A DNA stretch of 64,000 bases, from the NCBI GenBank assembly GCA_003252455.1, contig QKED01000029.1, forward strand, positions 38,193 through 102,192, written 5' to 3'. Position numbers and translations under genes: made by a program. Positions within the stretch are counted from its first letter, which is position 1. Each line of letters begins with the position of its first letter. Below are positions 55,968 to 64,000 of the stretch, in pieces. The notes under the pieces are model-generated. The model was not told the DNA's origin. It saw nothing but the letters and a program-made list of their open reading frames with translations, and made no database searches. Source of the DNA: Gammaproteobacteria bacterium (GTDB lineage: Bacteria > Pseudomonadota > Gammaproteobacteria > Thiohalomonadales > Thiohalomonadaceae).

Positions 55968-58900
55968 ATGGATAGAATCATCAACCCCAATACGGCCTCC
56001 ATGGAGTTGCTCCTGGAGATCAAAGGGATCGGCGAGACCAAGGCCAAGGCGGTGCAGGACTATGTCGCCAAGGGGGGGGAGATCAACTCAGTCGAGGAGT
56101 TTCAGGCCCTCGTCAAGATGCGCGAGGTCGAGCTGGAGGCGATACGCGACAAACTGGTCTTCGCAGAGGCCAAACCCGACCTCTCGCTGCCGACGCTCCC
56201 CTCCATCCCGACCATACCCGACCTCGAAATCCTCCCCGAGCTGCTGAGTATGTTCAGCTTCGGTGTGCAGGTCAGCGGCGCAGGCGAGGGCGACACGCTG
56301 CTGAGCGGCTACCGCCTGATGGTGAAGTACACCACCTTCGCCCTCTCCTCACGCATCCCCAGCAGCCACGAGCTGAGTTTCAAGCTGCCAGCGACAGGGC
56401 GTCTACCGGTGAGTATCAGCTACGTAAGCAAGACCAAGCTCTCGCCCGACATGCGCTTCATGCTCCTCTCCGGCAAGGGCGAGGTGGTCTACGACGCCCA
56501 GCACGCGGTGAGCGAGGGCGTCAAGGTGGCCATCCGCCTCGACACCAGCGAGCCGCAGACGCTGCTGATCAATCTGAAAAAGCAGCCGACGCAGAGCTAC
56601 ACCGGCTACAAACTGAAGCTCACCGCCAAGCCCGAAAAGGGCGCGCTCGGCAGTGACAAACAGGTCTCGCTGCACGACATCGGCCTGAGCGACATGCTCG
56701 ACGTCACCTTCGATGGCGCCGCGCGCATCGCCAGCATCGAGGTGGCGATCTTCTCCGACACGGGGATGAACATCCTCACCGAGCAGCACGCCTGGAGCCA
56801 GCTCGCAGCGCTCGGCGAGGCGAGGCAGCTCGACCTGGAGCTGCCGCACCCCTACCACCTCTCCTACCTGCTCCAGGTGATCGACGACCCGGACGACTAC
56901 GTCAATCCCTACAAGGACCACCTGGCGCTGGTCCACTACAGCGTGCTCGGCTCCGGCGGCAGTGGCGCCCAGCACCAGGTCGAGAAGTGCTACGGCATCA
57001 ACGGCAAGGGGCAGGCGCAGATCGACATCGTCGACTACGGCGTGGTCACGCGCATGACGCTGAAGATCAAGGCGCCGAGCGGCGAGATCATCGGCCAGCG
57101 CGAACTCGCACCATCGGAGATCGGCAGCGACGGCATCGTCGAGGTGAAGGTCCCGGCGCGCCAGCTGGCCAACATGGAGGGGATCGAGACCCTGCCGGAG
57201 CGGGCGAAGAAGATCGCCGGACGGGTGATCGATATCAAGGGGGCGAAGAAGTTCGAGGGGGTGCAGGTGATCATCTACGCCACCCGCGCCGAGGAGCCGA
57301 GCGAGGAGGATTACGACCCGATCATCATCGCCGCCACCGAGGCCCAGGGCTACTTCATCACCGACGCGCCGCGCGCCTACTACCAAGACGCCTACGCCAA
57401 GATCGGCGTACCGCCCAAGGGCAACTACGTCGGTGAGGTGCACACCGTGCCGGTGCGCCTGGAGCTGGACCAGGTGCTGATGGTCAAGGATGGCGTGCCG
57501 AGCATCGAACAGCGCCTCTTCCTCCCGGCCAATCTGGTGCTGGTGATCGACACCGAGAGCGAGGACGCGGAGGAGGCCGATCCCAACGGCTGCAAGGTCG
57601 ACTTCCACCGCAAGCGCATGGTGGTCGACGAGTTCTCCTACTTCACCGTGGTGCGCACCACCGAGCCGAACATCCAGGGCTACACCCTGGAAGAGGATGG
57701 CGAGATGACCGTGCAGGAGGTGATCGACATCGCCTCCATCGAGGCGGGACAAGACGATGCCAAGAGCCTCATCCCCCTCGACTACCGCAGCCTGAGCATC
57801 AACAAGGCCGTCCTGCTCAAGCACATCAACGACAAGAAGGGGCTCACCCTCACCACCCTGCAGAAGGCGATCAACGAGAGCAACGCCAAGAAGCTGCGCG
57901 ACGCGATCAAGCCGCAGAGGCAGGTGCACGCCCTCGGCCGCCACACCCTCGACCTCGACCACGCCATCGACTGGGACCAGGACCCGACCATCTACCAGGC
58001 CACCACCCTGGCCCACGGCCACCTGCTGCACTTCAAGCAGGAGTGGCGCAACAACGGCTACTCCCTCGGCGACCTGCTCTACAGCCTGCCGCTTGCACCC
58101 GGCCAGAAGAAGCAGATCGTGGTCTTCGACTGGGACCGCAAAGAGGCCGCCGGGCGGCGCGAATCCATCGACTACGAAGAGGGGCTCTACAACAGCCTGG
58201 TGCGCGACCGCGACATCAACGAGATCGTCACCGGCACCCTCACCGAGAGCGCCAAGGGCGGCTCGCGCGCCGGTAGTTCGTCCATGTCTGGGGGCTTTGG
58301 CCTCGGCGCTGTGATCGGCAAGGTGGGCGGCCTGCTCGGCATCTCCGGTGGCAGCAGCAAGGCCAGCTCCTCGGCCTGGCAGAACTCCTCGCGCAACACC
58401 TCGCTCAACGACCTGCAGAGCCTGCGCGACCGCACCATGCAGTCGGCCAACGCCGTGCGCAGCCAGCGCGGCACGGTGATCCAGACCGCCTCCCAGGGCG
58501 AGACCTTCACCGCCGAGACCGAGTCGGTGGCCAACTACAACCACTGCCACTCGATGACCATCCAGTACTTCGAGGTGCTGCGCCACATGCAGGCCGAGCA
58601 GCGCCTCTCCAGCGTGCAGGAGTGCCTCTTCGTCCCGCTGATGCTCACCCCGTTCGACTTCCAGAAGATCCTACGCTGGCGCGAGGACCTCTACCGCTAC
58701 GTCCCGAGTTCATGGCTGCGCAAGGGCTTCGACGCCATCGAGCGCATCGACAACGACTACGAGGGTAGCAACATGCCCGAGGGGAGCTACGCCGAGGAGA
58801 CCATCGAGCACCTGGAGGGGCACCTCTACCTCAAGTTCGACATCCCCAGCCCCATCGACCTGGAGAAGCTGGAGGAGGAGAACGAGATCATCGACCTGCT

Positions 58901-61900
58901 GAGCCGTTTCGCCTGGTTCTTCCCCGGCATCGATCGCCACTACGCCGAGTTCTACGAGGCGGAGCGCAACAAGCGCAACGCGCTGTTCCAGCGCTACGTC
59001 GCCCCCGAGATCGCCGCCGCCCTGGTGGAGAATCTGGAGGTCCGCGCGGTCATCTCCGTCGGTTACAACAACGAGGGGACCATCCTCCTGCCGATGGACA
59101 CCACCCTGGTCTCCTCCTTCCGCAACGGCGGCACGCACCAGGTCACCCTGCGTCAGGCCGGGGCGATGCCGTCGATCCAGCGCAAGAGCATCCGCGCCAT
59201 CATGATCAAAAAGGCGGCGCAGATCATCGTCGAGAACGGCAGCAACAAGAGCGTCGCCGACCTGCTCCCGGCCAACAGCCGCGTGCGCGTCACCTCCGGT
59301 GCCCTGCACTACCGCACCGACTTCAGCGCCGCCGCCCTGTTCAGCAAGTCCGGCATCCAGGACGACCTCATCGGCTATGCCACCGCCCACGGCGACAGCG
59401 AGTTCGTGCGCATCGACACCCCGCTCTCGCGCGCCGAGCTGCGCCGTCCGCGCGACGAGGACCTGGAGCGCGCCAACGCCCTGCAGGACCACCTCAACGA
59501 CAACCTGGAGTTCTTCCACAAGGCGATCTGGATGAACATCAGCGCCGAGCGCCGCTTCATGTTCCTCGACGGCATCCAGGTCACCGACTACTCCGACGCC
59601 AACTACCCGCAGGGCGTCGTGCGCAGCGTCGCCTCGGTGGTCGAGAACAAGGTGATCGGCATCGTCGGCAACAGCCTGGTGCTGCCGGTGGCCCCCGGCT
59701 TCCGCCTCGACCCCAACACCCGTGGCGCCGACGTCGACCTGCACGCCCTCTACCAGCCCACCACCCCCATCGAGCCGATCCACATCGCCATCCCCACCAA
59801 GGGGGTCTTCGCCGAGGCGGTGATGGGCAGCTGCAACAGCTGCGAGAAGATCGAGGAGAACCGCTTCTGGAAGTGGGAGGAGCACCCCATCCCCGACTCC
59901 CCCACAGACTTCAGCACCATCAGCACCGACTCACGGCGCAGCACCCCGCTCGACACCACCCCCTCGACCCTGGCCAACCCGGTGGTCAACATCCAGAACG
60001 CCCCGGCGGCCCCCGACCCCACCGGCCTGGCCACCACCGCCAACCTGCTGGCCAACTCATCCTTCGAGAACCTCACCGGCCTGGCCGGCAACCAGCAGAA
60101 CGCCATCGAGGCGCTCAAGGCCTCCTTCGCCACCACCGAGGCGTTCGGCTCCAAGGCCGCCGAGCTGGCCACCCTCGGCGCCAAGATCCAGGCCATCAAA
60201 GACGCCCGCGAGTCCGGCATCATCGACGACGAGACCGCGCGCACGCGCACCAACCAGGCGCTCAACACCGACTCACAGCGCTATCAGGACGCCATGCAGG
60301 GCGCCCTGAGCCAGATTCGCGACATCAACGGCATGGTCGCCCGTGGCGAGATCAGCGAGGCCGACGGTGCCAGCCTCAAGGCCAAGGCGATCGAGAGCGT
60401 CGACCCCGGTCGCGGCAGCCTGGTCGACAACCCCGCCGTACAGGCGCGCATCGGTGATGCCAACGCCATCGAGATCAGTCGTGGCGAGGAGAGCGTCAGC
60501 CTCTCTGCCGCCGAGGTCGCCCCTGCCGCCGCTAGCGATAACCTGCAGCGCTTCCTGGTGCACTTCGCCAAGCCGAAGATCTTCAAGGACAAGGGCGGTG
60601 CGCGCCTCGACTACGGTGGCCACTTCGGCTTCGACTCCCTGGAGGACGAGTACATTCACCCGATGACCCACATCGTCGCCGACAACAATGGCAGCGCGGT
60701 CAACGCCATGAAGCCGCTGTGCAAGAACATTGCCGGTCTCAAGCAGACCTACCTCGATGGCAGCGACGAGACCATCACTCCCTATGGCGTCGACTACTAT
60801 CCCGCCTGGCTGGCGATCTTCCCCTACACCACCGAGGAGGAGTTTGCGCACGGCTCCAGCATGCACAAGAACGGCGCCAATCTCAGCCTAGAGATCCAGG
60901 AGGTCGACACCCTGGTGCGCAACGCCAACGAGATCCGCTTCGAGACCAGCAGCCCGCACCTGCGCCTGAGCCGCACGCGCATCCCCATGAGCGAGATCCT
61001 CGCAGGGCGCAAGGTGGAGCGCGTGCTCGACGCCTCCATCAATCTGAAGAAGACCGTCTACATCCTCGAAGACGCCGTCAACGTCACCTGCAGCGGCGGC
61101 GTGCTCAGCGAACACACCGCCATCGACGTCATCGCCAAGGGCGACGACAAGGAGGAGAAGGTGGGCAAGCTGATGGTCTACGCCAACGACGAGATCCCCA
61201 AGGCGGAGATCGTCCTAGTCAAGCTGCGCCTCGACGCCGAGACCCCGGCACTCACCTCGCCGTTCCACTACACGCTGAAGAATCGCTCCTTCAATCAGGC
61301 GCTGGTGCGTGCCGAGATCGTCGCCGACGAGCTGTTCGACCTCACCGCCCACAGCGCCGAGGTGGATGTGGCGAGCTTCCTTACCACCTACAAAGGCAAG
61401 CCCGTGGCCAACGTCAGCCAGTTCGTCGACGACATCAAGGCGCTCTACGAGAAGTACGGTGCCCACTGTCCTGGCGGCTCCATCGACGCCTCCACCCGTA
61501 CCTTCATGTTCCTCACCGAACTCGATGCGGGCACCATCAGCGGCTCCTCCGACCTGGAATCGGCGACCATCATCGACCAGATCGAGATGTTCTTCCGCGG
61601 CGCCGCCATCGAATCCATCGTCTGGAGCAACTTCATGGTGGTGTTCAACGACGGCCTCACCAGCCAGCGCACCTTCATCCACGAGTTGGGGCACACCTTC
61701 TCGCTCTACCACCCCTTCCAGGAGGGCAACTACGTCCCGGGGATCTTCTACCAGGGCACCACCGACAAGGTCATGGACTACACCTGGCGCGTCGCCGGCG
61801 GTGCGCCGGGCAGTCTCACCAGCGCCGGCAGCAACCCCTACTACCCCTCCGCCGCGCGTTCCCACATGTGGCGCTTCTTCAAGTACGAGTGGGACCGCAT

Positions 61901-61934
61901 CCGTGCCGACCGCAGCATGATCACCGACTACTGA
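55968..61934 (+). CDS. Giant multidomain protein: HhH domain, long unknown core, C-terminal metzincin metalloprotease
   Basis: A 1988-residue protein without a signal peptide. An N-terminal ComEA-type helix-hairpin-helix (NPNTASMELLLEIKGIGETKAK, about 5-60) is followed by beta-rich domains. One near 415-500 resembles a carboxypeptidase-regulatory fold (AGRVIDIKGAKKFEGVQVIIYA). The core (about 650-1350) is uncharacterised and contains a Gly/Ser-rich hydrophobic stretch near 762-810. A helical, Ala-rich linker spans 1345-1500. The C-terminus has the zinc motif HELGHTFSLYH at 1905-1915 and a Met-turn VMDYTW near 1935, the metzincin pattern. It looks like a large delivered effector or secreted assembly. 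No partner gene or immunity gene is evident. Confidence 0.75.
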   Translation: MDRIINPNTASMELLLEIKGIGETKAKAVQDYVAKGGEINSVEEFQALVKMREVELEAIRDKLVFAEAKPDLSLPTLPSIPTIPDLEILPELLSMFSFGVQVSGAGEGDTLLSGYRLMVKYTTFALSSRIPSSHELSFKLPATGRLPVSISYVSKTKLSPDMRFMLLSGKGEVVYDAQHAVSEGVKVAIRLDTSEPQTLLINLKKQPTQSYTGYKLKLTAKPEKGALGSDKQVSLHDIGLSDMLDVTFDGAARIASIEVAIFSDTGMNILTEQHAWSQLAALGEARQLDLELPHPYHLSYLLQVIDDPDDYVNPYKDHLALVHYSVLGSGGSGAQHQVEKCYGINGKGQAQIDIVDYGVVTRMTLKIKAPSGEIIGQRELAPSEIGSDGIVEVKVPARQLANMEGIETLPERAKKIAGRVIDIKGAKKFEGVQVIIYATRAEEPSEEDYDPIIIAATEAQGYFITDAPRAYYQDAYAKIGVPPKGNYVGEVHTVPVRLELDQVLMVKDGVPSIEQRLFLPANLVLVIDTESEDAEEADPNGCKVDFHRKRMVVDEFSYFTVVRTTEPNIQGYTLEEDGEMTVQEVIDIASIEAGQDDAKSLIPLDYRSLSINKAVLLKHINDKKGLTLTTLQKAINESNAKKLRDAIKPQRQVHALGRHTLDLDHAIDWDQDPTIYQATTLAHGHLLHFKQEWRNNGYSLGDLLYSLPLAPGQKKQIVVFDWDRKEAAGRRESIDYEEGLYNSLVRDRDINEIVTGTLTESAKGGSRAGSSSMSGGFGLGAVIGKVGGLLGISGGSSKASSSAWQNSSRNTSLNDLQSLRDRTMQSANAVRSQRGTVIQTASQGETFTAETESVANYNHCHSMTIQYFEVLRHMQAEQRLSSVQECLFVPLMLTPFDFQKILRWREDLYRYVPSSWLRKGFDAIERIDNDYEGSNMPEGSYAEETIEHLEGHLYLKFDIPSPIDLEKLEEENEIIDLLSRFAWFFPGIDRHYAEFYEAERNKRNALFQRYVAPEIAAALVENLEVRAVISVGYNNEGTILLPMDTTLVSSFRNGGTHQVTLRQAGAMPSIQRKSIRAIMIKKAAQIIVENGSNKSVADLLPANSRVRVTSGALHYRTDFSAAALFSKSGIQDDLIGYATAHGDSEFVRIDTPLSRAELRRPRDEDLERANALQDHLNDNLEFFHKAIWMNISAERRFMFLDGIQVTDYSDANYPQGVVRSVASVVENKVIGIVGNSLVLPVAPGFRLDPNTRGADVDLHALYQPTTPIEPIHIAIPTKGVFAEAVMGSCNSCEKIEENRFWKWEEHPIPDSPTDFSTISTDSRRSTPLDTTPSTLANPVVNIQNAPAAPDPTGLATTANLLANSSFENLTGLAGNQQNAIEALKASFATTEAFGSKAAELATLGAKIQAIKDARESGIIDDETARTRTNQALNTDSQRYQDAMQGALSQIRDINGMVARGEISEADGASLKAKAIESVDPGRGSLVDNPAVQARIGDANAIEISRGEESVSLSAAEVAPAAASDNLQRFLVHFAKPKIFKDKGGARLDYGGHFGFDSLEDEYIHPMTHIVADNNGSAVNAMKPLCKNIAGLKQTYLDGSDETITPYGVDYYPAWLAIFPYTTEEEFAHGSSMHKNGANLSLEIQEVDTLVRNANEIRFETSSPHLRLSRTRIPMSEILAGRKVERVLDASINLKKTVYILEDAVNVTCSGGVLSEHTAIDVIAKGDDKEEKVGKLMVYANDEIPKAEIVLVKLRLDAETPALTSPFHYTLKNRSFNQALVRAEIVADELFDLTAHSAEVDVASFLTTYKGKPVANVSQFVDDIKALYEKYGAHCPGGSIDASTRTFMFLTELDAGTISGSSDLESATIIDQIEMFFRGAAIESIVWSNFMVVFNDGLTSQRTFIHELGHTFSLYHPFQEGNYVPGIFYQGTTDKVMDYTWRVAGGAPGSLTSAGSNPYYPSAARSHMWRFFKYEWDRIRADRSMITDY

Positions 61935-61947
61935 GTCGGGACCTGCA

Positions 61948-62020
61948 CCGAGGGGCACAGCCACGCCCCTCGGCCTCTAACCCTCCCTCCCGAGCCCGCG
62001 CCCTGAAAGGTGCGGGCTCG
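61948..62020 (+). terminator. Two hairpins after the giant gene
   Basis: CCGAGGGGC/GCCCCTCGG (61,948-61,973) and CGAGCCCGC/GCGGGCTCG (61,991-62,020). Neither is followed by a T-run, so they may be weak or rho-type stops. Confidence 0.45.
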
Positions 62021-62032
62021 CCCGATCTACTA

Positions 62033-62047
62033 TCAATGGACCATTGA
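62033..62047. promoter_or_regulatory. Palindrome upstream of SnoaL-like gene
   Basis: TCAATGGACCATTGA is a perfect 15-base palindrome about 80 bases before the start codon. It is a possible operator for an unknown regulator. Confidence 0.45.
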
Positions 62048-62129
62048 CAGTCATATCTTTTTTCGTGCGTTTATCATCGCCATGCCCGGGCCTATTCTCA
62101 TCTCGCACCCACCCAATGAGGATCGAGAG

Positions 62130-62690
62130 ATGAAAACCCGACTGCTTGCCCTTGCCACCCTGTTCACCACCGCCCTGAGCCAGAGCGCCTTCGCGGGCGA
62201 CAACGCCGCCACCGCTGCGGCCCTCGCCGAACTGGCCATCTACCAGGCCCAGGAGGCGCAGGTCGCCACCCGTCTGGAGACCTTCGATACCCTCGATTTC
62301 GAGGTATTCAGCGGCCAGCAGTGGGATCGTCTGCACGAGAGCCACGCCCACGACATCGTCGTCCACTGGCCCGACGGGCGCACCACCAACGGCATCGAGG
62401 CGCACATCGACGACCTCAAGGCGATGTTCGTCTACGCCCCCGACACGCGCATCGAGACCCACCCGATCCGCATCGGTCAGGGCGAGTGGACCGGCGTGGT
62501 GGGGATCATCGAAGGGACCTTCACGGAGCCGATGCCCATCGGCGAGGGCAAGTTCATCCCGCCCACCGGCAAGCCCTACAAACTGACCATGGCCACCATC
62601 GGCCACTGGAATGCCGAGGGCGTGATGGACGAGGAGTACCTCTTCTGGGACAACCTCACCTTCATGAAGCAGATCGGCCTGCACGAGTAA
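62130..62690 (+). CDS. Secreted SnoaL/NTF2-like protein
   Basis: A 186-residue protein with a signal peptide (RLLALATLFTTALSQSAFA). The mature part has the SnoaL-type cone fold: NTF2-like helix LFDFEVFSGQQWDRLHESHAHDIVVHWPDG and beta strands ending with TMATIGHWNAEGVMDEEYLFWDN. Family members include ester cyclases and proteins without catalytic activity. The substrate is unknown. It begins at an ATG preceded by GAGAG. The reading frame could start further upstream, but those residues are not supported. Confidence 0.8.
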   Translation: MKTRLLALATLFTTALSQSAFAGDNAATAAALAELAIYQAQEAQVATRLETFDTLDFEVFSGQQWDRLHESHAHDIVVHWPDGRTTNGIEAHIDDLKAMFVYAPDTRIETHPIRIGQGEWTGVVGIIEGTFTEPMPIGEGKFIPPTGKPYKLTMATIGHWNAEGVMDEEYLFWDNLTFMKQIGLHE

Positions 62691-63118
62691 CAGCGGCCCG
62701 CACGGCGCCCCCTCGCCTGACCGAGGGCGCGCCGTTTTGCGTTGTGCCATGGGGCCACCTGTACCCTGTACCTGGCCCCGAGCCGGTTACTTCCTGGGTA
62801 TGTGGCGAGCACCCATTAAGGAAAGCGAAGGCCGCCCTCTGCCCAAGCATCAGGGCAAGCGCATACCTTGCCCGAACGGCTGAAAATCAGCCACGGAGAC
62901 ACAGAGGACACGGAGAAATACTGTTATTGGTGCATGGGAAAGGCTGCCCAAATAGATGTAGAGGTGCGTTTCAACATACGCTCGCGCCCGAATTCCGCCT
63001 CTCCGTCTCCTCCGTGCCTCTGTGGCAAAAGTATGCGGTTGCCCTAACTCAAGCATAGAGCTGGCGTGGCATGTTACCGTGGAGCGCTACCGTCACTCGC
63101 CTCCATTGTTGCTTCACT
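62691..63118. other. Intergenic region with inverted repeat
   Basis: A gap of about 430 bases with no gene. GCCACGGAGACACAGAGGAC near 62,892 has an inverted partner near 62,998-63,026 (CTCCGTCTCCTCCGTGCC TCTG), a CACGGAG-type repeat seen in many genomes. It also contains a promoter-like area before the HigB-type gene. Confidence 0.5.
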
Positions 63119-63511
63119 ATGCAGATACGTCTGGTCGAAAACAGCCCCGCTACCCGGCCGCTCTACGCCTTCTTTGCCCAGGCCTCCGACACGCTGCGCG
63201 AACGCATCCACACCAAGTTCGAGGGTTACAGCCAGCATGGAGATGTCTACTCCTGCAAGGGCCTAAAGATCTTGAATGCGCGCATCTGGAAGTACCACGG
63301 CACCATCTACAAGCTGCGCGTCGACAACGGTAAGGAGTCGGCGCGGGTGCTGTTTGTGAAGACGACCAACGGCGATCTGCTCATCCTCCACGCGTTTTTG
63401 AAGTCCACGCGCAAGACACCGTCGAAAGAGGCGAAGCAGGCGATCAGGCTGTTTCACCAAGTTGGTGACCTCACGACCGTGATTTGGGGATACGACTTAG
63501 TGCTCAAATAA
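63119..63511 (+). CDS. HigB/Gp49-like toxin
   Basis: A 130-residue phage-derived Gp49-like/HigB protein. It contains LRERIHTKFEGYSQHGDVYSCKGLKILNARIWKYHGTIYKLRV, then RVLFVKTTNGDLLILHAFLKSTRKTPSKEAKQA, the usual RelE-superfamily core of DUF891. The matching HigA-type XRE antitoxin normally follows directly, but none is seen in the next 300 bases. It may be an orphan remnant. The start is chosen as the ATG that begins the homologous part. Confidence 0.72.
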   Translation: MQIRLVENSPATRPLYAFFAQASDTLRERIHTKFEGYSQHGDVYSCKGLKILNARIWKYHGTIYKLRVDNGKESARVLFVKTTNGDLLILHAFLKSTRKTPSKEAKQAIRLFHQVGDLTTVIWGYDLVLK

Positions 63512-63878
63512 CGCCCGCCTTCGATCTATCGTCTTTCAGGGCGCCTACCAATGGCCCTCATCCTCGATGCGCTCCACCAGAAAGTCGGCAAAGCTACGCA
63601 CTTAAGCCGCCAGATGGTGATTGTGCGGATAGGTCATAGAGATGCCGTAATCCTGCGCGCGTCGTCTCGCTAAGAGATCCCCTATATTACCCAGCTGGTC
63701 TGAAGCAGGCACCTCACTCAGCTAACCTCTGACTTTGACGTTCTGGTGCCCGATTCTGTTAGTCTGGTTAGGAAATTTTGGGTGGGTCTAATTAATGGTC
63801 TATTCGCGTCACGATTACACTTTATAAGGTGGCCTGTCAGGACTTGGTGAGGCCACTCTCAGGCATCCCCTCATATTT
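63512..63878. other. Intergenic region downstream of the HigB-like gene
   Basis: About 370 bases of intergenic sequence. Its left part holds a LysR remnant on the reverse strand, listed separately. The rest (63,660-63,878) is AT-rich with no recognised gene. Confidence 0.5.
63545..63658 (-). pseudogene. Remnant of a LysR-family regulator C-terminus
   Basis: Read on the reverse strand it translates to AQDYGISMTYPHNHHLAA, a stop, and then VRSFADFLVERIEDEGHW followed by a stop. The YPH...HL..(stop)VR.F.DFLVE pattern is the usual end of LysR-type regulators. The internal TAA and lack of upstream coding sequence mark it as a fragment. Confidence 0.7.
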
Positions 63879-64000
63879 TCAAATAATGCCAAAAATTTGC
63901 TTATAGACGGTCTGGGCTGAGATAAGCTCTGAGAATTTCTCCATCAGAGGCCGTAACCACTCCTCCGGCATTCTCGGGATCTTGTCGTACAGCATGCAGC
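63879..64000 (-). CDS. Partial hypothetical gene at the right edge
   Basis: A frame open to the window edge, ending MLYDKIPRMPEEWLRPLMEK, then FSELISAQTVYKQIFGII and a stop. Only its last 40 codons are visible. No family is recognised. It might be a short gene with a start at 63,995 or the end of a longer one. Confidence 0.35.
   Translation of the reverse strand, partial: CMLYDKIPRMPEEWLRPLMEKFSELISAQTVYKQIFGII

Noticed and set aside
56403..58586. A 727-codon reverse frame within the giant gene
   Set aside because: Shadow of the 1988-residue gene; no start context or motif and typical His/Val/Asp-rich shadow composition.

Overview
The window is about 64 kb of a GC-rich gammaproteobacterial chromosome around the replication-initiation region. 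The left end shows the classical order yidC-yidD-rnpA-rpmH / dnaA-dnaN-recF-gyrB. Gene content suggests a sulfur-oxidising, probably nitrogen-fixing member of the Chromatiales-like group. The pointers are a TsdA-type thiosulfate dehydrogenase fused to a second cytochrome, a SulP transporter fused to a rhodanese, nitrogenase-associated small genes, fructose-1,6-bisphosphatase and pyruvate phosphate dikinase. The taxon is inferred from gene content, not from a search.

Region 1 (1-18.1 kb) is core genome: replication and RNA-processing genes, fbp, then a reverse-strand block glyQ-glyS-(MazG-like)-(DUF815 ATPase)-gmhB-plsC-(haem-oxygenase-like). Two chromosome-maintenance signals stand out. Three ParB-binding parS sites lie in recF and just after it. 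The roughly 1 kb AT-rich gap between glyQ and a thiouridylase-like gene holds three perfect DnaA boxes and ten GATC sites and is the best oriC candidate, about 14 kb from dnaA. The thiouridylase-like gene, tusA and a cation-efflux gene form an overlapping operon.

Region 2 (18.1-32.4 kb) holds glnA with an NtrC site and a sigma-54 promoter, ntrB-ntrC, a SulP/tsdBA sulfur operon, a PhnD-like binding protein, a type II DAHP synthase, ridA and recG.

Region 3 (32.4-38.6 kb) is an accessory island built on the 3' end of recG. The intact gene is followed by a HipA-like kinase/HIRAN gene pair, then a nearly identical copy of the recG 3' end, then a yefM-yoeB toxin-antitoxin pair, then a decayed third copy of the recG 3' end. 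Beyond that lie an AT-rich gene for a GHKL ATPase fused to a PD-(D/E)XK nuclease and a ParE-type toxin-antitoxin pair. This looks like repeated insertion of defence or toxin cassettes at one site.

Region 4 (38.6-50 kb) holds a Thg1-like 3'-5' polymerase paired with a P-loop kinase (possible RNA repair), ppdK, a three-gene nitrogenase-associated cluster, an AbiL-like AAA/TOPRIM pair and uvrD.

Region 5 (50-64 kb) is a looser mosaic: ccdAB, a GNAT enzyme, an XRE regulator, a frameshifted ceramidase-like gene, several intergenic repeat families, a 1988-residue multidomain protein ending in a metzincin metalloprotease, a SnoaL-like secreted protein, a HigB-type toxin and a LysR remnant. No rRNA, tRNA, CRISPR array or intact transposase was recognised.
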